This document shows positions 1-7,631 of a DNA stretch of 64,000 nt, one piece after another; position 1 is the stretch's first letter; every line of letters starts with the position of its first letter. The position numbers and the translations under genes were made by a program. The stretch spans positions 1 through 64,000 of the forward strand of contig CACWQW010000001.1 of assembly GCA_902763085.1 (NCBI GenBank). Reading direction: 5' to 3'. The stretch is from Dongibacter bovis (GTDB lineage: Bacteria > Bacillota > Negativicutes > Selenomonadales > Selenomonadaceae). The notes beneath the pieces were generated by a model. It was not told the DNA's origin and did not search any database. It worked only from the letters and a program-made list of their open reading frames with translations.

Positions 1-519
1 GTCATCGCGCGTCACGATGCCGACGCGCATCGTTTCGGGCAGCCGGATGAAGTGATACTGCTCGACGTTGAATGGTTCGATCATCAGCGCAAAGTCGATG
101 AGGCCATGGGCGAGTTTTTCCTCGACGGTGTCGGCATTGCCCGTGAAGAGCTCGACCGTCAGGCGAGGATAGCGGCTGTGCAACTCCGCAAAGAGATCGG
201 CAAGGAGGTGCATGGCATGTGTCTCGCCTGCGCCGATGCGGATACAGCCCGCGAGGTCGATTGTGTCGCTCTTGAGTTCATCTTCTGTCTGATTGACGAG
301 CGCGAGGATCTCCTCGGCCCGCTGGCGCAGGTGTATGCCGTCCTCGGTCAGGACGGTGCTGCGGCTCGTGCGCGTGAAGAGCTTCTTGCCGAGCTCGTCT
401 TCAAGGTCGGCAATCTGGCGTGAGAGTGTCGGCTGCGTCACATGCAGCACATTGGCGGCCTCGGTCATATTCTGTTCCCTGGCCACGGCCAGGAAGTACG
501 ATAAGGTGCGCAGTTCCAT
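1..519 (-). CDS. LysR-family transcriptional regulator, N-terminal 173 residues (cut by window edge)
   Basis: The complement strand reads as the first 173 codons of a LysR-type regulator and runs off the left edge. It opens with MELRTLSYFLAVAREQNMT and has the classic winged-helix segment AANVLHVTQPTLSRQIADLE followed by LGKKLFTR. After a linker helix the effector-binding domain begins near residue 90 (GCIRIGAGETHAMHLLADLF). An in-frame stop sits directly before the ATG, which fixes the start, yet I see no good ribosome site. LysR proteins usually control a divergent or nearby gene, but here a transposase relic and the glycan cassette lie upstream, so the target is unknown. Family call is firm; the ligand cannot be told from this part. 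Confidence 0.9.
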   Translation of the reverse strand, partial: MELRTLSYFLAVAREQNMTEAANVLHVTQPTLSRQIADLEDELGKKLFTRTSRSTVLTEDGIHLRQRAEEILALVNQTEDELKSDTIDLAGCIRIGAGETHAMHLLADLFAELHSRYPRLTVELFTGNADTVEEKLAHGLIDFALMIEPFNVEQYHFIRLPETMRVGIVTRDD

Positions 520-528
520 CTATGCGAT

Positions 529-568
529 AAAAGTACCTGCTTCTATTTTAGGGAGCAGGTACTTTTTT
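529..568 (+). terminator. 12-bp perfect inverted repeat with T-run, just upstream of the LysR start
   Basis: Arms AAAAGTACCTGC (529-540) and GCAGGTACTTTT (555-566) pair perfectly around a 14-nt loop and are followed by T residues to 568. On the plus strand this is a textbook intrinsic terminator. On the minus strand it falls in the LysR leader nine bases before the ATG, where it could act as an attenuator. The right arm continues as TTTTTTGACAAA, which also resembles the end of an ISL3-type element, so it may be an insertion sequence boundary. These roles cannot be separated by eye. Confidence 0.5.
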
Positions 569-619
569 GACAAACATTTTAGAGGCATCATCAGTTTGTG
601 TGGAGAAATTCCCAGCCTG

Positions 620-850
620 CTAAGCAGCTTCATAATCCCATGGCAACCTTACATCAATGTCGGAGCAGCGGTGCATAATCATATCGATCATGTTGTCTAT
701 ATTACGAAATCCGCAGGCCATGGAAACGATGCGGACAAGTCCCACGAAGCGTGCGGCTGGATTTGCATCAAGTTCAGCCCGCATCCTGCTAATGATAGGG
801 CCGATGGTATTCCAAGAAATCCTGAGTAAAGAGTAGGCAGCGGTTTTTCG
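620..850 (-). pseudogene. ISL3-family transposase remnant with internal deletion
   Basis: The minus strand encodes 76 codons between a stop at 851-853 and a stop at 620-622, with no start codon of its own. The first part (KTAAYSLLRISWNTIGPIIS) matches the helix-turn-helix region of ISL3 transposases. The last part (ACGFRNIDNMIDMIMHRCSD) matches their extreme C-terminus. The two are joined in frame near GLVRIVSMACG, so the catalytic core of a protein normally over 400 residues long is gone. Upstream the frame is broken by a stop. The remnant marks an old insertion next to the LysR gene and the glycan cassette. The family is recognised from memory of its conserved ends. Confidence 0.7.
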
Positions 851-926
851 TTACAAATCTGAAAAGGATCATCGCACTGGGGGGCTGAAAAGCCTCCTAT
901 TTCGCCCCTTTTCGCACATCAAAAAC

Positions 927-976
927 AAAAAGCGCATCAGAAGATGAGAATGTTCATCAACTGATGCGCTTTTTTC
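927..976. terminator. Long A/T-flanked hairpin, bidirectional terminator-like
   Basis: Arms AAAAAGCGCATCAG and CTGATGCGCTTTTT pair perfectly. The loop itself contains a second short stem (GATGA with TCATC), giving an extended rod of about 15 pairs with A-A bulges. A-rich and T-rich edges make it competent as an intrinsic terminator in both directions. No intact gene ends next to it, so it may be left over from a lost gene or belong to the decayed insertion sequence. The rest of 851-1120 shows no coding potential that I can support. Confidence 0.55.
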
Positions 977-1120
977 TGCCTGTGGATAACTCCTCCTCAG
1001 AGAATCACAGCTTCTTCAGCGGCCTCGGAAAATGGAGGCTTTTTCAATGGTCATAAGGGATGGGAAGAGTTAGTTCTCCACACATTCTGATGGAGTGTCA
1101 TAGAAAAACGCACTTTGGTC

Positions 1121-1148
1121 TTGTGGGGGGGGACATTTCTTATATAAT
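1121..1148 (+). promoter_or_regulatory. Promoter of the glycan cassette with a G8 tract in its spacer
   Basis: A perfect -10 box TATAAT lies at 1143-1148. The best -35 is TTGTGG at 1121-1126 with a 16-bp spacer. A run of eight G residues (1125-1132) overlaps the end of that -35 and fills half of the spacer. Gain or loss of G residues would change the -35 to -10 distance. The first gene starts 65 bases downstream, after an AGGAGG ribosome site at 1200-1205. Confidence 0.6.
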
Positions 1149-1212
1149 GAAAAGGCAGTATATGAAACTCAAATAAAACCGAAAGGAAATCATCAGAATA
1201 GGAGGCATCGCT

Positions 1213-1868
1213 TTGGAACTGGCAATCTATGGCGCTGGCAGTCTCGGGAAGAATCTCTACGACGTCGCGCTGCGCGTCAACGAACGGGAACGCCGCTGGC
1301 GCGAGATCTTCTTTCTCGACGATACGCGTGAGGAGCGGGAGTTCTACGGCAGCGAAGTGCGTCGTCTCGCAGACGTCCGGCAGATGGCAGCGTCTGTCGA
1401 GGCCGTGGTGGCGAACGGCACGCCGAAGCATCGGCGCGCGATGGCAGCCACCCTGCGCGAGGTGGGGATCCCGCTGACGAATCTCGTCGATCCTTCCGTC
1501 ATCGTGGCGCCCTCCGCCGTGTTTACCGGGGGGGGATTTCCATCCTCTCCTACGCGACGGTATCGAGCGATGCCGTCGTAGGAGAAAACACGCTCATCCA
1601 GCCGTACGTACATATCGCACATGATGTCCACGTCGGCGCGCACACGGTTTTCTCCGCTAATGCCGCACTGGGTGGCAAGGTCCAGATCGGAGAGGAATGC
1701 TACTTCGGTCTCGGAGCCGCCGTACGAGAAGACCTCACAATCGGCGACCGTGCCATTATCGGCATGGGCGCCGTCGTGCTGCACGATGTGGACTGCGACT
1801 CCGTGATGGTCGGCAACCCTGCAAGATGCCTGCGCAGAGGCGGGCGTGGGGAGGTGTTCCGTCACTGA
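1213..1868 (+). pseudogene. PglD/NeuD-like sugar O- or N-acyltransferase, frameshifted at G8 (possibly phase-variable)
   Basis: Translation starts at TTG 1213 behind AGGAGG (1200-1205). The N-terminal half is a small Rossmann-like domain (LAIYGAGSLGKNLYDVAL) typical of PglD and NeuD proteins, which bind a nucleotide sugar. At G8 (1528-1535) the frame shifts and hits a stop at 1579, giving 122 residues. With one more G the frame continues to 1868 as a left-handed beta-helix of hexapeptide repeats (IAHDVHVGAHTVFSANAALG, GDRAIIGMGAVVLHDV, MVGNPARCLR), so the restored protein would have about 218 residues and full family length. Relatives acetylate amino sugars for surface glycans. Whether this is decay, an on/off switch or a homopolymer sequencing error cannot be told here. 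Confidence 0.75.
1528..1535 (+). repeat. Homopolymer G8 at the acyltransferase frameshift
   Basis: Eight consecutive G residues lie exactly where the acyltransferase frame breaks. Nine or six residues would join the N-terminal nucleotide-sugar domain to the C-terminal beta-helix; eight gives a 122-residue product. Slipped-strand mispairing at poly-G of this length is a known route to phase variation in bacteria. Confidence 0.7.
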
Positions 1869-1884
1869 GTCCGGAAAGGACACA

Positions 1885-3072
1885 ATGAAAAAAGCACTCT
1901 TGCTTTGTGCATCCCATAATGATCTCGGCTTGATCCGCGCTTTGCGCAAACTGGGATACTTCATCATCTGCACTGGGAACAGGGAAGATGCCCCGGGGCA
2001 GAAGTTTTGTGATGCCTATATCAAAGCGGATTATTCAGATAAGGAACGGATCCTGGCGATTGCGAAGGATTATCAGATCGATGCCATCGTGCAGTGCTGC
2101 AACGACTTCGGCGTTTACACGGCCGCCTATGTGGCGGAGCAACTCGGGCTCCCGGGGTACGATGATTACGAGACGACACTGATCCTTCACAACAAGGACC
2201 GGTTCAAGGCGTTTGCGCTCGCACATGGCATCGTGACGCCAGCGTCGCGAGGATTCACTTCTGAGGAGGCAGCACTCGAGTATGTGCGGGATGCGATGTT
2301 CCCGCTGATTGTTAAGCCTGTCGATGCGAGTGCAGGCAATGGGACTTCGCGTGTTAAGGATATAACGTCAGCGGCGCGGGCCATTCGCACGGCGTTTTCT
2401 GTATCGCGGGGTGGGCGCATCGTCATTGAGCCTTTCATCACAGGGACGCAGCACGGGTTCTGTACGTTCCTGCGTGAGAAGAGGGTTGTGGCTGTCTGCA
2501 GTAACAATGAGTACTCGTTGCTCAATCCGTACCGAGTGGAGCTCGATACCTTCCCTGCCGCTAATTATGAAGAAGTTCACGATTTTCTCATCGCTGAGAT
2601 TGAGAAGATGGCGCGCCTTCTCAACCTGAAGGACGGAATTTTCCATCTGCAATATATCTACGATGGGAAGCAGCCGCAGATTCTCGAAGTTATGCGCCGG
2701 ATTCTCGGCAATATGTATCACGTGCCGGGGAATTTGTTGACGGGCATGGATTGGGAATATTGGGAGACAAGGGCAAGGTGTGGACTCTCTCTGGAGAACT
2801 TTCCGCGTACCGTTCAGGAAGGATATTTTGCCTATAAGACATTGCTCGGGAAGCAGAACGGTGTAATCCGTCACATCGTGATCCCAGAACGGTATCGGAA
2901 ATATCTGATCCGCCGCTACGATCTCCTGCAGCCGGGGGATCGCATAGCCCGCTATCGTTCCGAGCCTGTCGGTTTCTTGTTCTTCGCCTTCGATACCGAG
3001 GAGCGCATGCAGCAGATGCTGGTGGAGGAATACCAGGATGATCTCGTGAGAATGGAGCCGGGCGATGAATAA
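1885..3072 (+). CDS. ATP-grasp domain ligase of a glycan cassette
   Basis: This 395-residue protein has the ATP-grasp plan. A pre-ATP-grasp Rossmann-like part comes first (KKALLLCASHNDLGLIRALR), then the nucleotide-binding loop PLIVKPVDASAGNGTSRV near residue 145, the strand GRIVIEPFITGTQHGF, and a metal-binding end motif ILEVMRRILGNM near residue 275. ATP-grasp enzymes join a carboxylate to an amine or thiol through an acyl phosphate. The substrate is not shown, but the company of an acyltransferase, a dehydrogenase and a methyltransferase points to tailoring of a sugar or amino acid on a surface glycan. ATG 1885 is preceded by GGAAAGGA and follows the acyltransferase end by 16 bases. Codons look more AT-rich than those of the core genes, suggesting transfer. 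Confidence 0.8.
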   Translation: MKKALLLCASHNDLGLIRALRKLGYFIICTGNREDAPGQKFCDAYIKADYSDKERILAIAKDYQIDAIVQCCNDFGVYTAAYVAEQLGLPGYDDYETTLILHNKDRFKAFALAHGIVTPASRGFTSEEAALEYVRDAMFPLIVKPVDASAGNGTSRVKDITSAARAIRTAFSVSRGGRIVIEPFITGTQHGFCTFLREKRVVAVCSNNEYSLLNPYRVELDTFPAANYEEVHDFLIAEIEKMARLLNLKDGIFHLQYIYDGKQPQILEVMRRILGNMYHVPGNLLTGMDWEYWETRARCGLSLENFPRTVQEGYFAYKTLLGKQNGVIRHIVIPERYRKYLIRRYDLLQPGDRIARYRSEPVGFLFFAFDTEERMQQMLVEEYQDDLVRMEPGDE

Positions 3073-4246
3073 AGACGGAGAACTTTGTTATGGGATGGCG
3101 GGGGCTGGCCGCGCGACAGAACTGCACATGAATGCGCTCAAGCGCTATAGCGGCGTGCCCGTCTGCTTCAAGAGGATTATCGCCCGGCGGGAGGAGCAGG
3201 TGCACGCAGCGCGCGATCGTTACGGTTTCCAGGAGGCGTCGCTTTCGTTCGACGATCTCCTGAACGATGAGGAGATCGACATCATCGATGTCTGCACGCC
3301 GCCCTATCTGCATCAATCTATGGTGGTCGCAGCCTTGCGGGCAGGGAAACATGTCATTTGCGAAAAGCCCTTGACGGGGTACTTCGGTGGTCCGGGGGAT
3401 GTTCCGCCTATCGGCGATACGGTGTCCAAAACCGTGATGTATCGGGAACTGCTCCGGCAGTTGGAGCAGCTTCGTGCGGAGATCAGGCGAAGTCGCGGGC
3501 AGTTCATGTATGCAGAGAATTTCCTCTATGCGCCAGCGGTCAACAAAGCTGCGGAGATCCTTCGCAAGAAAAAGAGCCGGATTCTCTATGCAAAGGGCGA
3601 GGAAAGCCTCAAGGGCTCCAGCTCCCCTGTCGCAGGCGAGTGGAGCAAGACAGGCGGCGGGACGTTCATCCGCACAGGCGCGCATCCGCTCGCGGCCATC
3701 CTTTGGCTCAAGCAAGTAGAGGCGGAAACGCATGGCGAGAGGATCGACGTTGCCTCGGTCTTTGCCGATATGAGCAGGATTACGCCGCGCCTCACGCCGT
3801 ATGAGCATCGCCACATCGCTGCGCGCCCGCACGATGTCGAGGACTGCGGTACGGTCATCTTGACGTTTTCGGACGGGACCAAAGCGGTCGTAATGGCGAC
3901 AGATACCCTGCTGGGCGGCAGCCGGAACTATGTCGAGCTCTACTGCAATGACGCTGCCATCGACTGTAAGCTGACAATGTCAGATCTCATGAGCACTTAT
4001 TTCCTTGATGAGGACGGTCTGGAGGATGTCGAGATTTCAGAGATGCTGCCGAGCAAGGTCGGTTGGAATCATCCGTTTCTTGAGGACGAGATCATCCGAG
4101 GCTATACGGATGAGATGCGCGATTTCGTAGAGTCGGTCTATTATGAGAGAGAAGCGCGGTCAGGTTTTAGCGTCGCGTATGACACGATTCGCGTTATCTA
4201 CGCGGCGTATCAGTCGGCGGAGATAGGAAAGGCGGTACGATTATGA
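3065..4246 (+). CDS. Gfo/Idh/MocA-family oxidoreductase
   Basis: The 393-residue product has an N-terminal NAD(P)-binding Rossmann fold (YGMAGAGRATELHMNALKR) and the family signature EKPLTGYFG near residue 105, in which the lysine takes part in catalysis. A C-terminal alpha/beta substrate domain follows. Family members oxidise or reduce hydroxyl groups of sugars, inositols and sugar nucleotides. The ATG overlaps the end of the ATP-grasp gene by eight bases, so the two are translationally coupled. The stretch between the signature and the C-terminal domain (ILRKKKSRILYAKGEESLKG) is typical of enzymes from polysaccharide clusters. The precise substrate is unknown; the context suggests a nucleotide-linked or lipid-linked sugar. 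Confidence 0.85.
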   Translation: MNKDGELCYGMAGAGRATELHMNALKRYSGVPVCFKRIIARREEQVHAARDRYGFQEASLSFDDLLNDEEIDIIDVCTPPYLHQSMVVAALRAGKHVICEKPLTGYFGGPGDVPPIGDTVSKTVMYRELLRQLEQLRAEIRRSRGQFMYAENFLYAPAVNKAAEILRKKKSRILYAKGEESLKGSSSPVAGEWSKTGGGTFIRTGAHPLAAILWLKQVEAETHGERIDVASVFADMSRITPRLTPYEHRHIAARPHDVEDCGTVILTFSDGTKAVVMATDTLLGGSRNYVELYCNDAAIDCKLTMSDLMSTYFLDEDGLEDVEISEMLPSKVGWNHPFLEDEIIRGYTDEMRDFVESVYYEREARSGFSVAYDTIRVIYAAYQSAEIGKAVRL

Positions 4247-5313
4247 TTACAGAACTGATGCAGGAGAAAGAGAATGCGTTTTTGCAGGCTGTGAAGGAGA
4301 TAGCCGAGCCTCAAAGCGACTTATTCGTTTACGGAGCGGGACAAGGTGGGCAAAATGTCGCGGAATTCCTTCGTGCTCGACAGATTCCATTCGCCGGCTT
4401 CGTCGTAAACGAGCGCTATTTGCCGAGCGGTGAGGCAAATAGCCTCGAGGAACTCCTGCGCACGACGACGCGGACCGTGCATCTCATCGTGGCGTTCTCC
4501 GGCTATCGTGTGGAGACACTTGCATCCTATCGCCACGCCAAGGTCTATGATTTTGATTGCTGGGGTGGGATGGACCGGAGGAGCAGCCTCTGGGCGGACC
4601 TTGATATGGACTGGGTGCGGCAGCATGAGCGGGAGCTGACAGACGTTTACGAACAGCTCGCCGATGAGAGATCAAGGGAGGTCATGATCGCGTTCCTCAA
4701 CCAGAAGGTTAGCATGAAATACGGCTATATGAGGAAGACGAAAAGTGAAGAGCAGTATTTCGATCCTGAGCTCATCGAGCTGGGGAACCGAGAAGTCTTC
4801 GTCGATTGCGGAGCCTACGACGGCGATACAGCGGCGGCTTTCCTCGACGCGTTGCATGCTCAAGGGAAAGAAGACTACAAGGCCATCTATTCCTACGAGC
4901 CGGACGCGGCGAACTATGCGAAGCTTGTGGCGCGTGATATCCCGAAGAATATCTGCCGGAAGGAAGGTGTCTCTGACGAGGAGGCTGTTCTTTCGTTCTC
5001 GTCGGAGACGACGAGTAGCCAGATCGCGAAGGATGGCGATCTGACAATCCATGTCAATGCCCTCGACAATGAGCTCCTTGGCGAATCGGTGACCTTTATC
5101 AAGATGGACATCGAGGGTGTGGAGCTCCGTGCGCTCAAGGGGGCTGAGAACATCATCAAGCAGAGGCGCCCAAAACTCGCTATTTGCGTGTATCACAAAC
5201 GAGAGGACCTCTATGAGATCATGAATTATCTAAGGCATATCGTGCCGACGTATCGTTTCTATCTGAGGAACTACGAGGAGAGTTCACGAGAAGTGGTACT
5301 TTATGCGCTCTGA
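4243..5313 (+). CDS. FkbM-family methyltransferase with N-terminal Rossmann-like domain
   Basis: The 356-residue protein overlaps the dehydrogenase by ATGA. Residues 1-90 form a Rossmann-like module (LFVYGAGQGGQNVAEFLRAR) resembling the N-terminus of the acyltransferase at 1213. The C-terminal half is an FkbM SAM-dependent methyltransferase: the SAM motif EVFVDCGAYDGDTAAAF, the acidic post-motif YSYEPDAANYAKL, and the FkbM hallmark FIKMDIEGVELRALKGAE followed by RPKLAICVYH. FkbM enzymes O-methylate sugars or polyketides. As last gene before a strong terminator it probably finishes the glycan tailoring. The domain assignment is clear; the acceptor is inferred only. Confidence 0.85.
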   Translation: MITELMQEKENAFLQAVKEIAEPQSDLFVYGAGQGGQNVAEFLRARQIPFAGFVVNERYLPSGEANSLEELLRTTTRTVHLIVAFSGYRVETLASYRHAKVYDFDCWGGMDRRSSLWADLDMDWVRQHERELTDVYEQLADERSREVMIAFLNQKVSMKYGYMRKTKSEEQYFDPELIELGNREVFVDCGAYDGDTAAAFLDALHAQGKEDYKAIYSYEPDAANYAKLVARDIPKNICRKEGVSDEEAVLSFSSETTSSQIAKDGDLTIHVNALDNELLGESVTFIKMDIEGVELRALKGAENIIKQRRPKLAICVYHKREDLYEIMNYLRHIVPTYRFYLRNYEESSREVVLYAL

Positions 5314-5350
5314 CCGGTACAAATCTACGAGAAGGATATAAAGGATCGTT

Positions 5351-5408
5351 GCACACGAAAGGGCCGTGCCACATGTCTCCACATGCTGCATGGCCCTTGT
5401 TTGTGTGC
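5351..5408. terminator. Bidirectional hairpin between convergent genes
   Basis: A long inverted repeat pairs GCACACGAAAGGGCCGTGC with GCATGGCCCTTGTTTGTGTGC. It sits between the end of the FkbM gene and the end of the leftward symporter gene and can serve both. An inner small hairpin (CACATG with CATGTG-like bases) caps the stem. Confidence 0.75.
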
Positions 5409-5445
5409 GATTGCGGTTATTGTTGTTATGAAAGCCTAGGCCTGC

Positions 5446-6849
5446 TCACTCTTTCCACGCATAGACGCCGTCGCTGACGTCGATGTCTTTCGCGGAGAAC
5501 TGCGGGTCTTCGCCGCGGGCGCGCTTGGACTGGTAGTCGATGAGCGCACGGCGGGCGTAGGGGGCGAGGCGGGTGATGGCGTAGAGGTTCGTCAGGCACA
5601 AGAGACCCATGAAGAGGTCGGCGAGGTTCCAGACGAGCTGGAGCGCTGCGAGGCTGCCGAAGAGAACCATGAGCACGACGCCAACGCGGAAGACTAGGAG
5701 ATAGCGATGCGTGTTCCCCTCGAAGAAGGCGATGTTGATTTCGCCGTAGTAGTAGTTGCCGACGATGGAGCTGAAGGCGAAGAGGAGGATCATGAACGCG
5801 ACGGCAACGGGGGCGAGGCTGCCGAAGACGGATGCAAGGGATGCCTGTGCGAGCGCGATGCCCGTGAGGTCACCGCCGACGGTGTACTGTCCTGTGAGGA
5901 GGACGATGAACGCCGTTGCGGAGCAGACGATCCATGTGTCGACGTAGACGCCGAACGACTGGACGAGGCCCTGCTTGACCGGATGGCTGACGTCAGCGGT
6001 CGCCGCGGCATTCGGGACGGAGCCTTCGCCCGCTTCGTTCGAGAAGAGACCGCGCTTGACGCCCGTGAGCACTGCCGTGCCGAGACCGCCGCCGACCGCG
6101 GCCTGCGGCGAGAAGGCATCATGGAAGATCAGTGCGAACATCGCGGGCACCTGGCTGATGTGCAGGATGACGATGATGAGGGCGACGAGCAGATAGAGCC
6201 CTGCCATGACCGGCACGAGGAACTCCGTGACTTTGGCGATGCGGTGCAGGCCACCGCAGATGACGAGTGCCGTAAAGAGGCAGAGGAAGGCGGCGGTGAC
6301 GGCGGGATCGATGCCGATGGTCTGTGCGGAAAGTGCAATCGTATTCGCCTGCACGGAGACGTAGACGAGGCCGAACGTCACGGAGATGAGCATGGCGAAG
6401 AGCTTCGCGACGCCGGACTGGTGCAGGGCGTTGTTGATGTAGTAGGCGGGGCCGCCGTGGAATTTCCCGCCTCCGCGCGGCAGCTTGTAGATCTGCGCAA
6501 GCGTGCTCTCGACGAAACCCGTCGCACAGCCGAGGAAGGCGATGACCCACATCCAGAAGACGGCGCCCGGGCCGCCCGTGACGATGGCGATGGCGACGCC
6601 GGCGATGTTGCCGACGCCGACGCGCGACGCTGTGCTCACGCAGAACGCCTGGAACGAGCTGATCGCGTGGCCCTCCGTCTTCTTACCGATGCCCTCCGTG
6701 AGGAGACGCAGCATCTCCGGCAGCATGCGCAGCTGTACGAAGCGGGTGGAGAACGTGAAATAGAGCCCGCACCCGACGAGCACGACGATGAGTACATAGG
6801 ACCAGAGGACGTTATTTACGGCATCGACGCCGGCATTGAATAGATCCAT
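5446..6849 (-). CDS. Sodium:alanine symporter family protein (AGCS)
   Basis: This 467-residue integral membrane protein has about ten hydrophobic helices. It carries the AGCS signature around residues 75-100 (SRVGVGNIAGVAIAIVTGGP) and the second conserved stretch FSNEAGEGSVPNAAATADVS near residue 255. AGCS carriers take up alanine or glycine with sodium. The ATG at 6849 has an AAGGAGG ribosome site seven bases upstream and a strong promoter further up. The gene stands alone between the glycan cassette and sepF. Length and motifs fit the family well; exact substrate preference is not visible. Confidence 0.93.
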   Translation of the reverse strand: MDLFNAGVDAVNNVLWSYVLIVVLVGCGLYFTFSTRFVQLRMLPEMLRLLTEGIGKKTEGHAISSFQAFCVSTASRVGVGNIAGVAIAIVTGGPGAVFWMWVIAFLGCATGFVESTLAQIYKLPRGGGKFHGGPAYYINNALHQSGVAKLFAMLISVTFGLVYVSVQANTIALSAQTIGIDPAVTAAFLCLFTALVICGGLHRIAKVTEFLVPVMAGLYLLVALIIVILHISQVPAMFALIFHDAFSPQAAVGGGLGTAVLTGVKRGLFSNEAGEGSVPNAAATADVSHPVKQGLVQSFGVYVDTWIVCSATAFIVLLTGQYTVGGDLTGIALAQASLASVFGSLAPVAVAFMILLFAFSSIVGNYYYGEINIAFFEGNTHRYLLVFRVGVVLMVLFGSLAALQLVWNLADLFMGLLCLTNLYAITRLAPYARRALIDYQSKRARGEDPQFSAKDIDVSDGVYAWKE

Positions 6850-6899
6850 AGAGACCTCCTTGATATTGAAAAGTTTAAGTCTAACATAACGCTATAGTA

Positions 6900-6928
6900 A
6901 TTATATGGGAAATAGTATACCTCGTCAA
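6900..6928 (-). promoter_or_regulatory. Promoter of the sodium:alanine symporter
   Basis: On the minus strand TTGACG (6923-6928) and TATAAT (6900-6905) are separated by exactly 17 bp, about 50 bp ahead of the symporter ATG. This is a near-consensus sigma-A type promoter. Confidence 0.75.
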
Positions 6929-7013
6929 TGCACAAGCGACCGTCGCCATTTCTCATCTGTTTTGCCCTAAATGGCTCGACTTGTAAAATCATCAACGAGA
7001 TTGCGGTTCTTGT

Positions 7014-7042
7014 TTGCAATTAATGAAGGATTGTGCTATCAT
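7014..7042 (+). promoter_or_regulatory. Promoter of sepF
   Basis: TTGCAA (7014-7019) and TATCAT (7037-7042) are 17 bp apart, upstream of the sepF ribosome site. The rest of the 6929-7093 gap shows nothing else that I can support. Confidence 0.55.
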
Positions 7043-7093
7043 ATTTGGTAGTTGAATGGGGAGCCGTGTGCTAAGATGTGGAGGACGATGTAT

Positions 7094-7600
7094 ATGGACT
7101 TGAAAGCATGGAAGAAAAAGATCACGGATGTACTCATGCCGCTCGAGGATGAGGAGATCGAGGAGACCGGGCTGGTGGGGGAGCAGGTATCGACGGTCGC
7201 CAGTGTTCCGGCGCAGGAACGTATGGAGGAAGAGGAACTCAAAGTCGCAAACGGTGGAACGGTGCGCGTTCCTTCCTCTTACCGCTCGTCGGTCGCCAAG
7301 AAGGAGCCGCGTCGGCCGCAGCTCACGGTGCACTCTGCAGCGCAGCTCAAGGTGCGCGTCTATGTGCCGACGAACTTCGATCAGGTGACGGGCATTGCCG
7401 ATGACTTGAAGGCGAAGATGGCGGTGATCGTGAACTACGAGAAGGTCGCTGCGGAGGAGCAGCGCCGCATCTGCGATTTCGTCAACGGCGCCTGCTATGT
7501 GTCGGATGGCGGTGCGAAGCGCATTTCCGATTACATCGTCCTCTACGTGCCAGAGGGCGTCGACGTGACGGAGGCCATGTCGGTCGCCGTGCTGAAGTGA
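7094..7600 (+). CDS. sepF: Cell division protein SepF
   Basis: The product has about 168 residues. An N-terminal amphipathic segment (MDLKAWKKKITDVLM) would bind the membrane, an acidic and basic linker follows, and the C-terminal SepF domain covers roughly residues 85-165 (LKVRVYVPTNFDQVTGIADD, VIVNYEKVAAEEQRRICDFV, GACYVSDGGAKRI). SepF anchors and bundles FtsZ filaments. ATG 7094 was chosen because GGAGG at 7080-7084 lies nine bases upstream; ATG 7088 is too close, and earlier in-frame codons lack a site. It has its own promoter and terminator, so it is expressed alone and not with ylmE or ylmG-like genes as in many Firmicutes. Confidence 0.92.
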   Translation: MDLKAWKKKITDVLMPLEDEEIEETGLVGEQVSTVASVPAQERMEEEELKVANGGTVRVPSSYRSSVAKKEPRRPQLTVHSAAQLKVRVYVPTNFDQVTGIADDLKAKMAVIVNYEKVAAEEQRRICDFVNGACYVSDGGAKRISDYIVLYVPEGVDVTEAMSVAVLK

Positions 7601-7631
7601 AAAGGTTCCCTGTGATGTTGGTAATTTAAGG

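Noticed and set aside
293-829. Open frame of 178 codons on the plus strand
   Set aside because: It overlaps the antisense of LysR and of the ISL3 relic and has no family pattern; the minus-strand readings explain the region.
5707-6843. Plus-strand open frame of 378 codons over the symporter gene
   Set aside because: The composition is artificial (Asp, Glu, Arg) and it mirrors the symporter codons; a typical shadow in GC-rich DNA.
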